DNA from: Mytilus californianus
Lineage: Eukaryota; Mollusca; Bivalvia; Mytilida; Mytilidae
Direction: 5' to 3'
Assembly: GCF_021869535.1 (NCBI RefSeq)
Contig: NW_026262669.1
Location: forward strand, 930,001 to 994,000
Length of the DNA stretch: 64,000 nucleotides
In this document: piece after piece, positions 1-13,374 of the stretch
How positions within the stretch are numbered: position 1 is the stretch's first letter
How the letters are laid out: each line of letters opens with the position of its first letter
Notes under the pieces: generated by a model
Told to the model about the DNA's origin: nothing
Seen by the model: the letters and a program-made list of their open reading frames with translations, nothing else
The model's database searches: none
Program-made: the position numbers and the translations under genes

Positions 1-135
1 ATACGACCACCAGCAAGCATCTACATACGTATCTATCCACATTTTCATTTTATAGGCCATTGTTTAATTGTGTTCTGCGATATATTTAGTTCTGGTCATA
101 CACTTCAATTGTGCATATTTTAGATCACAGCAGAA

Positions 136-327
136 ACTATCTCGTTTCTCCTTTTTATATAGATTAGACCGTTAGTTTTCCTGTTCGAATTGTTTTACAC
201 TAGTCATGTTGGGCCCTTTGTTGGGGCCCTTTATAGCTTGCTGTTCGTTGTGAGCCAAGGCTCCGTGCTGAAGGCCGTATTTTGACCTATAATTGTTTAC
301 ATTTTATACATTGTGACTTGGATGGAG
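136..327 (+). repeat. Dispersed repeat B, left half (split by the CACTA insertion)
   Basis: This stretch matches, segment by segment, the uninterrupted copy at 14,290-14,650 and the reverse copy at 32,540-32,830: the phrase around 'tagattagaccgtt', the 'ggggccctttatagctt' block and 'gagccaaggctccgtg'. The match stops at 'ttggatgg' plus AGC and resumes 19.3 kb away at 19,641. It is a common non-coding repeat; its class is not clear to me. Confidence 0.75.
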
Positions 328-328
328 C

Positions 329-571
329 CACTAGTAACGTGTTTTACTACTGAAACGGTCATTTTAAACTAAACAACTCTAAAATGCCTGCATTTACCGC
401 AAGGAAAAATGTCAAGATATTTTTCAGTTGTTCAGTACATGTTCAGTACACTAACTATCGCGATCGATTAAGTACCAGTCAGTACTGATTCAGGTAATTT
501 AGAAAAAACGCGTAGCGTTAAATCTAGTACTGTTAAGTACATTTTAGTACACGTCAGTTCATTGATAGAAT
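329..571 (+). repeat. Left terminal inverted repeat of the CACTA-like element
   Basis: It aligns with the reverse complement of 19,397-19,640 over its whole length with scattered substitutions and small indels. It begins CACTAGTAACG. The inner half is packed with AGTAC/GTACT motifs (about eight up to position 590), a pattern typical of subterminal binding sites. Confidence 0.8.
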
Positions 572-2530
572 CATTGTACAGTACTTTTCAGTGTATCAAA
601 ATAATATGAGGATAGCTTCCCTTTGATTAGCAGAGGAATCGTAATAAAAAAAGCGAAAAAAAAACAAACAATAATAAACAAATAAATATAAGGAGACATA
701 ATCGAAAACGGGACTGTAGATACACGTTTTTGTTAACATGCGTTTCATTTTCATAAATTGGTAAAAATAACATGAATAATAACTGTTAAAATATTTGTAT
801 GGAACCATATGAAATTCTGATAATTATTCTTTAATGGGTACGCAATTATAAGATATTGATGACTGTTAACTGAGAGTTCAGCCGTAAAGATTGGAATAAT
901 GAAAACTCCCGATAGCTTTCGAAAATATCCACGCTATGATTTCGCGCCATTTGTCTTTTGACAGGTACTTGCTGTGTCCGACTGAAGTAACGTAAGTATA
1001 TATTTTGAAAACATTTTGACAGTTTCGATTGATAAACATATACATTACTTACTTTACAAGAAGAGTGTTTGTTTGATTTGTGAACTTTGAATGAATATGT
1101 ACTGTTTGTTTCCGACGACTTTCACAAGAAGGGGGTTTATTTGGTTATACAGTTGTACAACTGTTCATTGAAATTCCTGTTCTTCGACATTTAAAACAAA
1201 ATTATCTTAAACGAGAAGCCGATCAATTTCAAGCATTCATGGTATAAAATTTAGCCTTAGCATCAGAATAAACACGGACAGCAGTGGCGGATCCCCAACC
1301 CATGATAAAGGGGGGTTCCAACCTTATGTCCCAATTCAAAAGCATTGATCGTCTCAAAAAGGGGGTTTTAACCCCCCCCCCCTTTTTTTGAATCTCCCAC
1401 TGGGCAGTTCAGCTGTGTAACATTATCAGTGACAAGCATAACAAGGGAGCTGCCTGTTGAAAACTTAACATTGTTTTATATGGAAAAAGAAAAGCATTTG
1501 CTATATATGGTTATCAACATTTTATTTATACAACCAGAAGTCAAAGTTTTATCTTTATACACCAATCTTAAGTTTTTTTAAGAAGGAGTTACCAAACAGC
1601 TGCCCCACGCAATCGGTTCCTACTGTGACATATTATCATAAGCATTGTGACATATGAAATTTACTGGAAAGTGCACACACTCGAAAGTTGTCCATTTTGA
1701 TGTAAAAAAAAACCACTTTGTTATGTTAAAGTTGACCATGTGTCCCTTTCGGTTTGAACATTTCCCATTAAAAGATATGTTGTTCCTATACAATGTAACT
1801 GAATGCAAAGATGTCTTCTGGTAGGAAAAAAATTATCATTGGTAAGACATTGTTTTGTCATATCCCATGATATTTCTTAACAATTTCTGTTTCTGTCAGG
1901 TACATGTCTAAAACTGCAAAAACGGGTGTATTACATTTGCATAGATTCGGGGATTAACATATGTTACATTTGCACACAAAAAAAAATATCTCATTTGTTC
2001 GCTTTAACCTATTGATCTACCTGTATATTTAGCATGCTATTAAAAACTCCATTCTTAATTATCTAGGATTGTCACGTTTTACTATCAAAGGTTTGGTGGT
2101 TCTCTCATGACACTCCAACTTCCTACACCAATATACATAGACCTCCAGGAAACAGCCCAATAGTCAAAATAGTGCTGAAAGTGGCGTTAAACACCAATCA
2201 ATCAAAATATATATAATGCTTTTCAAGAATTTGTTTACCTACACTGACTTATTTTGCTTGTTAATCTAAATCTATAGGAAATTATGTGTTTTCAATACTC
2301 GTTGATTTTTAAATTTGTATGGGGAAAACAACAAACAATGATACACAGAAGAAGAAAAGGCTGTATAGTGTATTGACGAATTTAGGGTCACACCTAATTC
2401 TTTATAGTTTTTGAAATTTATGAATTTCCAGTGAAGTTAAACTTTACATCAATCTGTTGACTAGCTATCAAATGATCAGTCTGGAAGAAAGTCTCATTGG
2501 AGATCATACCACATCTCTTTAGCTTTTAAA
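572..2530. other. Non-coding interior of the CACTA-like element
   Basis: AT-rich DNA with no coding signal. A short purine/C-rich patch at 1,290-1,400 contains a run of C's and looks like a fragment of a dispersed repeat. I see nothing else here. Confidence 0.5.
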
Positions 2531-2532
2531 TA

Positions 2533-2945
2533 GTGACCCCCAAGGATGACTGGGGAATAGAAATATGGTCACCATTGGTCTTCCTCCGACCCTCGCTAAA
2601 GTGGGGCGTCCGTTTGGCTGTGCGGGATGTACGTCACGTCCGGTCAGAATGAGGACGTTAAATCCGATGCCTCTTGTAAAGATAGTGCCACGCTCTTTGT
2701 ACGTTAAGAACCCTTGTAACAACTCTTTGAGGGGTCCGTAGGTGGCCTGTTGCAAGGCTAAATTTCTGTCCTTATCCAATATACCCTCATTTTCCCGTGG
2801 CAGTCAAAATTTCCCCGACCTTCATCCCGGACGGTCTCTATTACAGGACTTACCTATTGTATTTATTGTTAACTTGTTCTAGTCCTGAACATGCATGAAA
2901 TATTTGCCACTGGATGTTAAGCAACCAACAATCAATCAATCAATT
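2533..2945 (-). repeat. Dispersed repeat C, copy 1
   Basis: It is the reverse complement of 12,442-12,866: same 'caacaatcaatcaatcaat' end, same 'gccttgcaacagg' and 'gaggcatcggattta' blocks. An 86-codon open frame runs through both copies, but the two translations differ by indels and the frame matches no family I know, so I treat it as repeat sequence. Confidence 0.75.
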
Positions 2946-3049
2946 TTAAATAGTGCACCTGAGATAAATTATGATTAGTTATAAAATAATCTCAAAGGCC
3001 TTTAGTTTTCTCATTTGAAATGTTAACACTGTTTTAAATTTTTCATGTT

Positions 3050-3420
3050 GGACATTTTATAGCTGACTATATAATACATTATGGGGGTTTTCATTGTTGA
3101 AGGTCGTACAGTGACTTATAATTGCTTATAAAATATCTTTGCCATTTGAACTCTGGTGTATGGTTGTCTCAATGGCAATCATGCCACATCTCCCGATTTT
3201 CAAATAAATTAGCACATAACTCATGGCATTAGTTTTCTCTTATGAAAATTTCAGTATTTTTGTCATGCTGTGCCTTTTATTCTCACCACACAATACGGTA
3301 TGGGTTCTGGTCATTGTTGATTATTATACAGTGTCTTATAGTTGTTTAACAACCTCGTCCTTTAGTCTCAGGTGGATAGTTTCTCATTTACAATCATACA
3401 ACATCTCCTTATCTACTATA
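3050..3420 (+). repeat. Two adjacent copies of dispersed repeat A
   Basis: Both copies (about 3,050-3,200 and 3,255-3,420) carry the recurring blocks 'cattgttgaaggtcgtacagtga' in variant form and 'tgtctcaatggcaatcatgcc'. The family recurs at least ten times in this window and looks like a short non-autonomous element. Confidence 0.6.
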
Positions 3421-3710
3421 TCCATGTTTATTGAGTTGGAGAATGCAGGACAGAAAGCCCTAGACAAAAGGGTACAGGAAAAGTGATCATTAAGTTTTGA
3501 GATAAATTTGTCTTTGATTTACCATATTTATATGTTTTAAGTATATTTCGTAATTTCTTGAACAATTATATGTAAAACAACTTTGATATCTACTTATTTG
3601 TCCTAAAATTCATAATTACATTGTATCTTGAAGATAAGCTAATTAATACAATGTCGGTTTCAATATTAATTTTAAAATTAATTTGTTCCTCAAAAATATT
3701 TTTTATATAT

Positions 3711-3738
3711 AATAGAATAGAATAGAATAGAATAGAAT
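3711..3738 (+). repeat. (AATAG)n microsatellite
   Basis: About five perfect copies of AATAG/GAATA in a row, embedded in AT-rich DNA. Confidence 0.85.
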
Positions 3739-3739
3739 G

Positions 3740-6425
3740 TTTTTATTTCCCAAATTACATGATGTATTATATATTTACTGAAAATGAATTCATAACCATA
3801 CAAAACTGAAATTAGAATAGGTCATAATCAGGATGTTCACATTGTATTTGTAATTATCAGAAATCAGAATATACATGTACGTTCTATACATGCTACAGGT
3901 AATAAACAGATGTCAACAAAACAGTAAATTGTCTTGAGGGGTGAATTTCAAAGGGTCATATATGTAAGTATCGCACACGACTACGATTTCCACAAATGTT
4001 AAATTGCACCACTTATCATGTACCTGCTCATGTAATTTTACTGGATATTAAAACCAATTTGAAAAAGAAGTATGAAACAACATGCTATATATATTGTATT
4101 CTGTTAATTAAGAAATGCATTTTTAAAGGTTGTATTGAGTATTTATTTATCAACTTAAAACATTAATCATTACAAAATGTAATGATGAAAGAAATTAAAA
4201 CACAAATGTCATATGAAACCCAGGGTTTACTGATAAATTTTAGACGGAAATTATAGCTATTTTAGTTGGCCGACTTGAGGTAAAGTTTTCCCCTAACATG
4301 TATTTGTACTAGGACAAAGATCATAAAATTTAACCAGAAACAATTTTATTTTTCATGACCAACAGTGAATTTATTGCTGGCCTTTTCTTTAATCTTCTGT
4401 TCTTTAAGTAGTTTATTTACTGTACCAACAGACAAAAGGCCAATTTTTAGATAGTATTTGATACAGGATCTTATATATGCCTGTTGAGAATAAACTTGCA
4501 TGCAAGTTTTTCACTGAAAAGTGAAAAGTCTTTGTATCAGACCATACTGTTTACAAAAAAAAGTTGAATGCAAGAGTCCTTTTGTATTCAGACTTCTTGT
4601 ATCATGTCACCTAAGTATAGAAATGAGCAAAAAGAAACAAATTTGTATTTCCTATAGCTTCAGTATGCATTTTTAAATGTGAATATGTGCTATGGCCTAA
4701 AATAGACCCTAAATTATTTTCAGTCTTACTTGGCCTAAGACCATTTAGTACTCATATGGTATGCTATTTGTAATTTGTCTTTCCATGTAAAGTACATTAA
4801 ATACATATGGAAGGATTACTTATAACAAAAAAACTTCACAAATTTAAAATTGCTTGAAAATATTACATCTTCATGTAAGGCCCCCCTTCATTCAAAAACC
4901 TCTATTTTCATTCGCAGGCTCATATGAATTTGACTTTTGAATAATTGTAATAAATCTGATCCATCAAATGAGTGTTCTTTTGCTTTTAATACATGATATA
5001 TTAAATATTAGGGCATTTAAAAAGTTATTATTTTTTTGCAATTTTTTAATTTTTTAAGCCCCAAATGTTGATAGTTGAAATTTTTCAATTTTAATGTCAA
5101 AAGCTACACAGTTTGATTTTCATTGTCTACAAATATAGTCCCTAGTGTGGACACTGTGTTACTTGCAATTTTTTTTTATACCCCTTCCAAATTTATTTTT
5201 TTCATGTTTTATGTTTCAAATGGCAAATAGGGGGATGAAATTACACTGTAAAAATATTGGGTCATGAATTTTAAAGTAAAGTTGTGATTTGGTCCAGCTA
5301 AAAAAGGTTAACAATTAGGATGATTAGTATTTCGGAAGCTGTCAAAAGAATTCAAGACCCCCTTAACATAACATTGTCCATATTTCGAGTTAGAGCTGAT
5401 GAAGATTTCTGTAATTTTGATATAATTTGTCCCAAAATTATTACACCACATTGTAAAAAAATTGTCTAAAAGAAATGCACTATGAAATAACTGGGTGCTC
5501 GGGCCATGCTTTAATGCTTTATTCTACCTAAATAAAAGTTGTTGTAATTGTGATTTTCTTTGAATATAATTTTAGAGTACTTACACAATACATATAAACT
5601 AAAGAAACAAGTCCATTCTTAATGTATATATATGATTCCCAGCTAGCAGCTGGCTAGAAAAATGAAGCAGCTACAAATGATAAATGTGCACTTATGATTT
5701 GTAGGAAATATAGATGTCAATAGCTTAGTAGTTGCAAGTTATGAAAGAGTGGATGAATTCATAATTTTGTGTATGTTATTCATTGTTTTTGGAAAAATGA
5801 ATAGCTCAAACAGCATTGTACAGTAGTACTACCATGAAGTGGTGTTGGGATTAAACTGGACAAGAAGCAAATAGTGCATTGAATAAATAGCAAACTAATA
5901 ATTTGTTAGAAAGATCATACAACTGGATAGCTGTTAATACTTTGGCTTGGATAATTATTCATTTGAAATAGCAATTTGGAATTATAAGAATTCAAAGTCT
6001 TAGTGCATATATTTGTAGTGCATCATACATGTATCTGAATTTGATTAGTGCCTTGGATAAATATTCGTTTGATATAGCAATTTGGAATGACAAGATTTTA
6101 TAGATTCAGTGAATATTTATATTATAGTACATGGTCACCAAACTGGCATTTTATTCTGGTCAAGCATGTTAACAATACTTCAAAGTATCATTTTATTTAT
6201 ATGACCATTGATCACAGCTGCTTTTGCTATTAAACAAAACTAAGACAACAATAATCATTCAATTACATCATGTACATGTACATGTTATTATATTCATGAT
6301 ATTGTAGTCTTGTATAATATAAAATAAGGAGATGTGATATGATTGCAAGTGAGATAACTATCAACCAGAGACCAAATGAGATAGATGTTACATGTAGCAA
6401 CTTAATGTCGTCAATGTACAGTCTT
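3740..6425. other. Non-coding AT-rich stretch
   Basis: No open frame of note, no splice-flanked exon and no repeat shared with the rest of the window, apart from a short repeat A fragment at about 6,325-6,400. Confidence 0.5.
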
Positions 6426-6427
6426 CA

Positions 6428-6891
6428 GGTGTAATACCACCATTGATTTTCCCCTATATGTCTTTGTTAAATTTGCACTTTTCAAAAAATTGTGCAGAAT
6501 TTTATTTGTTTCAAATAAAGAAATACTTGGCATGAGTAAAGTTTTATCCTGTCCAGTACTATAGAAAAAAATTCACATAACATTTCATTGCATATAATAA
6601 AATAACTATCACTGGAAGTTAACCAATCAAATTTTCCCCCTTTTTTAACCTGTGTACAAGCTTTAGTAACCATGTAACCTCAAGTTTCAAAAGTATTCTA
6701 TAGAAACCCCAAATAAAAAAATAATGGTGCTTTGAAACACCCAAGATATATGTGTATGACCCAGAAATGTTTTACTGCAATGAAATGTAGGATCAATTAC
6801 CTACAACTGTCAAATTCAAGGGAATATTTTTTTTCGACCTATTTTCGTATGCAACCGGATGTGACGTACTATGATTTGGTGGTATTACACC
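6428..6891 (-). mobile_element. MITE with GGTGTAATACCACC termini, copy 1
   Basis: A 464 bp element whose two ends are inverted copies of GGTGTAATACCACC. Two more copies lie in the opposite orientation at 41,920-42,383 and 43,287-43,748. The flanks here are TTCA on both sides, a possible 4-bp target duplication; the other copies show a weaker TTA-type flank. It has no coding capacity. Confidence 0.75.
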
Positions 6892-7665
6892 TTCAAGGAT
6901 GAGTAAAACTGATACTGCATATATATAGCAAACTATTAAAGGACAGACATAAAAAAAAAAAAAAAAAACAATTCAAAACTACCCCAACAGCCTAGTTTAT
7001 GTACAATATATATGAAAAACAAATATGATGTTGCAACGAACAACAACCGCTGAAAAATTTTCCTACCAAATTTTAGTACATTGTGAAGTAAGGTTGATTG
7101 TAAGTTAGATTCTTATTCTAGTTTTAGAATTAGTATTTGCTACTCCTCAGTATACATGACAAAGCACATAGCATTCAGGAAAAGAGTTAAATGTCTTTCA
7201 GCAAACTCTTTCTTTTTGCGGTAGCATGCTTAAAAAAACCTAGTTAAACTTAGATCGGTCTACTACAAATTAAAGCAGGTTTCTTACATACATGTATAGA
7301 AATGGTGTCCTTAATATGCATAGTGTTTTCCATTGATGTAAATCCACCTTCATTCATTGGAACAGAAAAAAAACGTGAATACCTGTGTTAATAGAGGTCA
7401 CCAGCTGGGGTCGAAGTCACATTTTTAAAAAAAGTTCAGTAAAGGCTATGATTCAATACCAGTAATTCATAGATGGTAATAGTATGTCCCAATATTTGAC
7501 CGGATTGAAGAAGTCCAAAACTTTCTTGTAGTTTGGATGGAAGCTCCTTGAACATGTTAATTTCTGTATTCTTTAAATTTGTAGACCATTTTTCATCATC
7601 TTTGAAAAAAGTGTTAATTCAGTTGAATGCTTTTGAAAATCATTTTACTATTAAATTTTATTATA

Positions 7666-8505
7666 CCCCTGCTTTAAAAAAGTGGGGATATACTGTTTTA
7701 CCTCTGTCTGTCTGTCCGTCCGTCCCATGAATATTTTTCGTCGCATCTTTCTCAGGAACTACATGTACATGATGTACACTACAAGGATTTCTGAAATTTG
7801 GTTTTAGGGTTTATATAAGTCAGCTTTACCGTGTGATGCGTTTATTTAGATTCATCACTCAACAACTTCCTGTTTACTGTCAAGTATTTTGGCGGGGTAT
7901 CATCAGTGAGCAGTAGCTCACAGTTTCACTTGTTATGCCCCTGCGGTAGTGGAGGGGGCATTAAGTTTTACCCTTGTCCGTCTGTACGTACGTCCCAAAA
8001 TTGGTTTCCGTTCTATAACTTTAGTTTGCCTAAACCAAATGTAATGAAACTTATACACAATGCTTATTACCACATAACACAGATCAAGTGTGAATTTTGG
8101 TAGCGTAACTTTTAATGTTGTAGAGTTATGCCCCTTTACAAATGGAAAAATTGCTGAATTTTTCATTTCCTTTCTTTAACTTTAGTTTGCCTCAATCAAA
8201 TGTTACGAAACTTATACACAATGCTTATTACGACAAAACACTGATCAAGTTTGAATTTTGTTGGCGTCACTTTTACTGTCATGACTGTTCTAGAGTTATG
8301 CTCCTTTACAAATGAAAAAATTGCTGAATTTTTCGTTTCCGTTCACTCACTTTAGCTTGCCTCAACCAAATGTTATGAATCTTGTGCACAAAGCTTATGA
8401 CCACAAAACTCAGATCAAGTACAAATTTGGGTAGCGTCGCTTTTACAGTTCTTGAGTTATATCCCTTTATAATGTTATATGCAAGCGGGGGCATCATCTG
8501 TGTCC
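7666..8505 (+). repeat. Tandem repeat block, ~165 bp units
   Basis: Three head-to-tail units start near 8,003, 8,162 and 8,331. Each contains 'ctttagtttgcct' or a close variant, then 'cttatacacaatgctta', then 'gagttatgcccctttacaa'. The block is preceded by a related piece with 'gtctgtctgtccgtccgtcc'. Open frames inside are repeat-derived. Confidence 0.7.
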
Positions 8506-9002
8506 CATGGACACATTCCCCATTAATTTAATTAGTTGTACAAGTATATGATTTCTTTATTCTGTACATCATTCATTTCTGTAATCAGTGTTGTAATTTT
8601 TATTTACAGCCGTTATTCTTTATACTTTGGCACCCCATTATTCTCTATTCTTTATATTTTTTTGCCATTATTCTAGATTGATTAAAACCCATCCAGACCT
8701 ACATTACTGCGGATTCTTATATTTTAGCAAATTCACTTCAGGAAAATTTGTATTCTTGTGGATATTTAATTTAGTGGGTTTGCCAAAGTCTAAATACAAT
8801 TCTTTAGAAAATGTGTACTTCGTTGAACTTTTAATTTTGTGCTTTATCTATTACCACGAAATCTAATATTTGGTATCCCAAACACTAATGAATCCAAAGT
8901 AGCAGACATCTACCCATCAACCAAGAATTAACAAATGTCTTAAGGTCAACATATACTTGTAAAAAGTTTTTTTGAAATTTTAACTAGAGATCAAAAAAGA
9001 AT

Positions 9003-9106
9003 AAGATGTGGTATAGTAGTTGCCAATGAGACAAAGACCCACCAGAGACTAGGTGACCTAGAAGTTAAACAAGAGGTCACCGTACGGCCTACAGCAATGA
9101 GTAAAA
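9003..9106 (-). repeat. Dispersed repeat A copy
   Basis: Contains 'gatgtggtatagtagttgcc', 'aatgagaca' and 'ggtcaccgtacggcct', the hallmark blocks of this family. Confidence 0.65.
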
Positions 9107-10070
9107 CCAAAAATGTATATATAAATCCTTGGCAAAACCCAAACAGCATATCTTCTCCAAAGAAAATTTGGTCACAAAGATTGAACCTCCCAGACTGTAA
9201 TTTTGTAAAATAACCTATTTCATCTCGATTATGCATGCACTGTGTCTCTTATTTTAGTCTCATAGACATTCACATGATACATAGACCTTTCAATTTGCAT
9301 TTGTAGTGAATAAAATTTCCGGTTTCAACTGACTTTACCGGTCCATGTAACCACGTTCCTCCATGCTCTTTACCGACGACGAACACCTAAAAATACAATT
9401 GCATGTACCACCAAACGTTTTTGGTGTTATTTTAGCATGAATGCATATATTTCAAATATGCTGTTAAGATCTGTTTTCTTGTCAACCATGTCAACAGAAA
9501 CCACTTATAACTACAACAAACACATTTTCGGGAGACGGATTTAAAAAAGTTTTTCCAAACTTGTTTCCGAATCCCATATTTGAATTTCATGTACCATTGT
9601 ACTACTTACTCATGTTATAATTTTTCATTAATAAAAACTGTTTAAACTAAACAAATTTAATTTGCCTCAAACTTTATATTTACTACAGTTATGTCGTCGA
9701 CTGGTTATGTCCTTCGGCCATCGGATGTCAAAAGCAAAACTAAGGAAATCAGGATTTAAGTTATTTTTTGTAAATAATTTGTGAAAGGGAACCCCCACGG
9801 GCTACGATTACCGGCAAAGAGTAACAAAAAGAAATAATGATTGTTACTTCCGAGACTAGTTGCCGAATGTTTTTAAGGACAGGGACCTGATTTCACACGG
9901 AAATTGCAGGAAACAATAATATTGTTTAAATACATATATTTGATTTTGACACCATTCATGAAATATCACATTTTTTTCTGGTTCAATAATCACAATTTAC
10001 AAAATTACCGTTACAGATCCGGACACGTGCCAAACTACCCCTTTTAAATTTGATTTTACAACTTTACAAG
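9107..10070. other. Non-coding stretch
   Basis: Somewhat less AT-rich than its neighbours around 9,300-10,020, but without an open frame or a repeat shared elsewhere in the window. Confidence 0.4.
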
Positions 10071-10074
10071 AGAA

Positions 10075-10310
10075 GAAAGGCAAAGGATACTAAAGGGAGA
10101 GTCAAACTCATTCGGAAGACAAACAACAGCACACAAAATTAACCTAGAAAACCAAAGACTGAGCAACACGAATTCAAACCCCACCAAAAACTTGGAGTGA
10201 TCTCAGGTGCTCCGGAAGGGCAAGCAAATCCTGCTCCACATGTGACACCCGTCGTGCTGCTCATGCAAGTCCAAACCCGGTGATATGTCTAATCCTGTAG
10301 GTCATATATA
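10075..10310 (+). repeat. Dispersed repeat H copy
   Basis: Shares 'aagactgagcaacacgaa', 'atctcaggtg', 'cccgtc(g/a)tg(c/t)tgctcatg' and 'caaacccggt' with 40,622-40,765. Non-coding. Confidence 0.65.
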
Positions 10311-11045
10311 TGTGAAACAGATATTCCATAACGGTCAACTAACTCGTGATGGCGTCCGTAACATTTTTAAGATACGCAATTATTTCTTGATTATATTGAA
10401 TTTTGAATATTTACTCAATAGCTACATTCAATTCACAAGTGTACGATGCATATAAAGTATTTTTGGTTAATAGTGCATTTTTGATGCACCTTAATATCAC
10501 CCTTCCAGTCTTAGTAGGTCGTAGAAGTTCAAGTAGCCTGGCATCCTGGTCAACCTCCTTTTTGCGTCGGTACGAATCAAATCGATGTAACCGAATTTAT
10601 GTTACAATTTAAAAGATTCCAAACAAGGTAATCTGATCCGTTCGATGTGTACATGTAACAGATCGGTATAATATAGTTCGGCATTTCTATGAGTTTCACG
10701 TCAGTATGACAGCAACCGAAGACAGAAAACAACCAAAAGACATCTTGAGAGCAGCGTGGAGTATTCAACAAAAGACCGGAGTATTACACATGATCATGAT
10801 GATAGAATATAGCAAGCTCTAAATAGTCCAAAGTTTATAAACAAAATGAAAACAACATGTTAATTATTTCATGTGTAATAATGTCATTATCAAATTGTGA
10901 ATAAGTCAAACAAAAACAATAAAAAATCTGCATGAGACGATGGTCAATTCTTTCTTTGTAACAGGTTTACGTCTATCAAAATCACTCACAAGAGTTTTTG
11001 TGTCGGACATATATTTGTATCCATTCAAGCACGGTATTTTAAAAA

Positions 11046-11116
11046 TAAGGAGATGTGGTATGATAGTCAATGAGACACCTATCCACCTCAGTTCATAGGA
11101 AGTGGATGTAAACCAC
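11046..11116 (-). repeat. Dispersed repeat A fragment
   Basis: Carries 'aaggagatgtggtatgat' and 'caatgagacacctatccacc', matching the other copies of this family. Confidence 0.65.
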
Positions 11117-12441
11117 AATGATCGAATTCGTTCATGTGAATTTTCAAATGAATATTGTGGATGGTTAAAAGTTAATTATATCGATTGAAGAAAAATAGTA
11201 GACAAAAAGATATATGTTAACAAAGAGTACAAAACATTTACCATTACAAACCGAACCACAGATTGTGAAAAAAGTGATGCGTCATAAAATCGACATAACA
11301 ACTTCATCAAGTTATATCTCTTTGATCCTATATAAGCAAGCTAAAGATTTCTGATTTTTTTTTATCGTACCAGGCTATCAATAAATGATTTATTTTTTGT
11401 CCCGATTTTTTTTTTATAAGCTTAAAATTAAAATGAATCTGACTAGTTCTTTTTCTTTCTCCTGGATCAATTTTTTTTTCAGAAAAAAAAAATAACCCCC
11501 TTTAATGGTCGGTCCCTATGAACAAATTACATTAGAAGCTATATGAACAAATGGGACCTTTTTCATATTTGAATGATTAAATTTGTTAAAGATATTATAA
11601 ATACATGTACATGTGTACCTTAAGATTAATAAAGTTGATTAACGACAACTAGAAACCTATAGTACAAATGTATATTAACCAGTAAAATGCAATATACTGT
11701 ATAATAAAAAAAATATAATTCAAGTGTTTCTTACCGATTAAAAATGCCGTTAAAAACACTTTAATTTTAGGGGTACGTCTAAACACTGCTCAGGACTTCC
11801 TGAGTGCACTCAGGACTTAAACGTGCACCCAGGACTCTTTATAGTTATCGTATTTGCACACATGACGGATATATGTATTCGTTGCAATCAGTTTATTTTA
11901 GTGGTAAATTTTCGTAGATTTTGAAAACAAACTTTGAGAGATATTTATTAATTTTATAAGATAATGGCACGTGTCATTGATTACATAACTACTCAGCCTT
12001 GATTATCAAATCAACAAAATTGATTGAATTATCCTAATTGCTTATGAATAATATGTTATTAGAACAGTGTTTTGAATAAAATTGAATTAAACATTTTACT
12101 TGTTTCGGAATTGTTTCATGTTACATGTATTAAAATTACTTTATGCGTAGTGCATTTTTACGATTATGAAAAAAACAATACAAACTTCCTTTCAATGCAT
12201 TTTACTACAGTTTCTCTTATGACCGTGACCTGTTATATATTTCTTCCATGAAGACATATTTCTCCGAGCAGTGTGATACAAAAAACTCAATTTTGATTAT
12301 TAAAAATATACCTAAATATGATAAATGACAGAAACTGAAAGGAAAACGGAGATAAATTAATATTTCATTTTTATTTAAATTAATTCAAGGCTTGCAATAC
12401 TGGACAAGTACAATTTTAATAAGAAATAAAATCTTACTATA

Positions 12442-12866
12442 TGATTGATTGATTGTTGGTTGCTTAACGTCCAATGGCAAATATTTCATGCATATTCAGA
12501 ACGAGAACAAATTAACAATAAATACAATAGGTAGGTTCTGTAATAGGGGCGTCCGGGATTAAGGTCGGAGAAATTTAGATTGCCACGGGAAATGAGGGTA
12601 TATTGGATAGGGACAGAAATTTAGCCTTGCAACAGGTCACCTACGGACCCCTCAAAGAATTGTTGCAAGGGTTCTTAACGTGCAAAGAGCGTGGCACTCT
12701 CTTTACACGAGGCATCGGATTTAACATCTTCATTCTGACCGGACGTGGCTGCAAACTTGTACATCCCGCACAGCCAAACGAACGCCCCACTTTAGCAAGG
12801 GTTTTACTGCCGGTCGGAGGAAGACCAATGGTGACCATACTTCTATTCCCCAGTAACCCTTGAGGG
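12442..12866 (+). repeat. Dispersed repeat C, copy 2
   Basis: Inverted relative to 2,533-2,945 and slightly longer by small insertions. It begins with 'tgattgattgattgttggtt'. Confidence 0.75.
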
Positions 12867-13374
12867 CTCTTACTATATGAGATTTGATCATATGAAAATC
12901 GTATTTTGATAAGTACAGCAAGTTCAAGAAATGTATTACTGGACAAATTAAAACATAACTAAATTTGTATTTTTTTCAAGTGGGATGTATAAAGACACAC
13001 CCACGTTCGTTTAGATCTATAAAGAGTTTAAACTTCTAACTATCCTACTGTCTGTCGATACATTTATTTTTGGCATTGCACAGTCATGTCTTCTATGACT
13101 GTCCATGACGTTAAAATACTAATCCCTGGGATGTGTTTTAGTTGATTTTAGTCTCTGATGCATGATTTTTTTATTATTAATTGTTTTGGCTTTTAACTAG
13201 CTGTCAGTAACTACAAGTACTCTCAAATCGTACTTACTTGTTTATTTGACCTGTTGATACTAATTGTATTGCTTATTTGTTATTTAATGTTATTCTGGGT
13301 TATATCTGGTCTATATACCAGCTTTTATAAGTGTTTGGTAGAACTATAAATTTTCACTTCGTACTATGAACATC

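Noticed and set aside
2519-2779. 86-codon frame shared with 12,603-12,863
   Set aside because: Both lie in inverted copies of a dispersed repeat and differ by indels. No known motif.
7666-8505. Possible CRISPR-like array
   Set aside because: Units are ~165 bp, diverged and contiguous without spacers; it is an ordinary tandem repeat in a eukaryotic genome.
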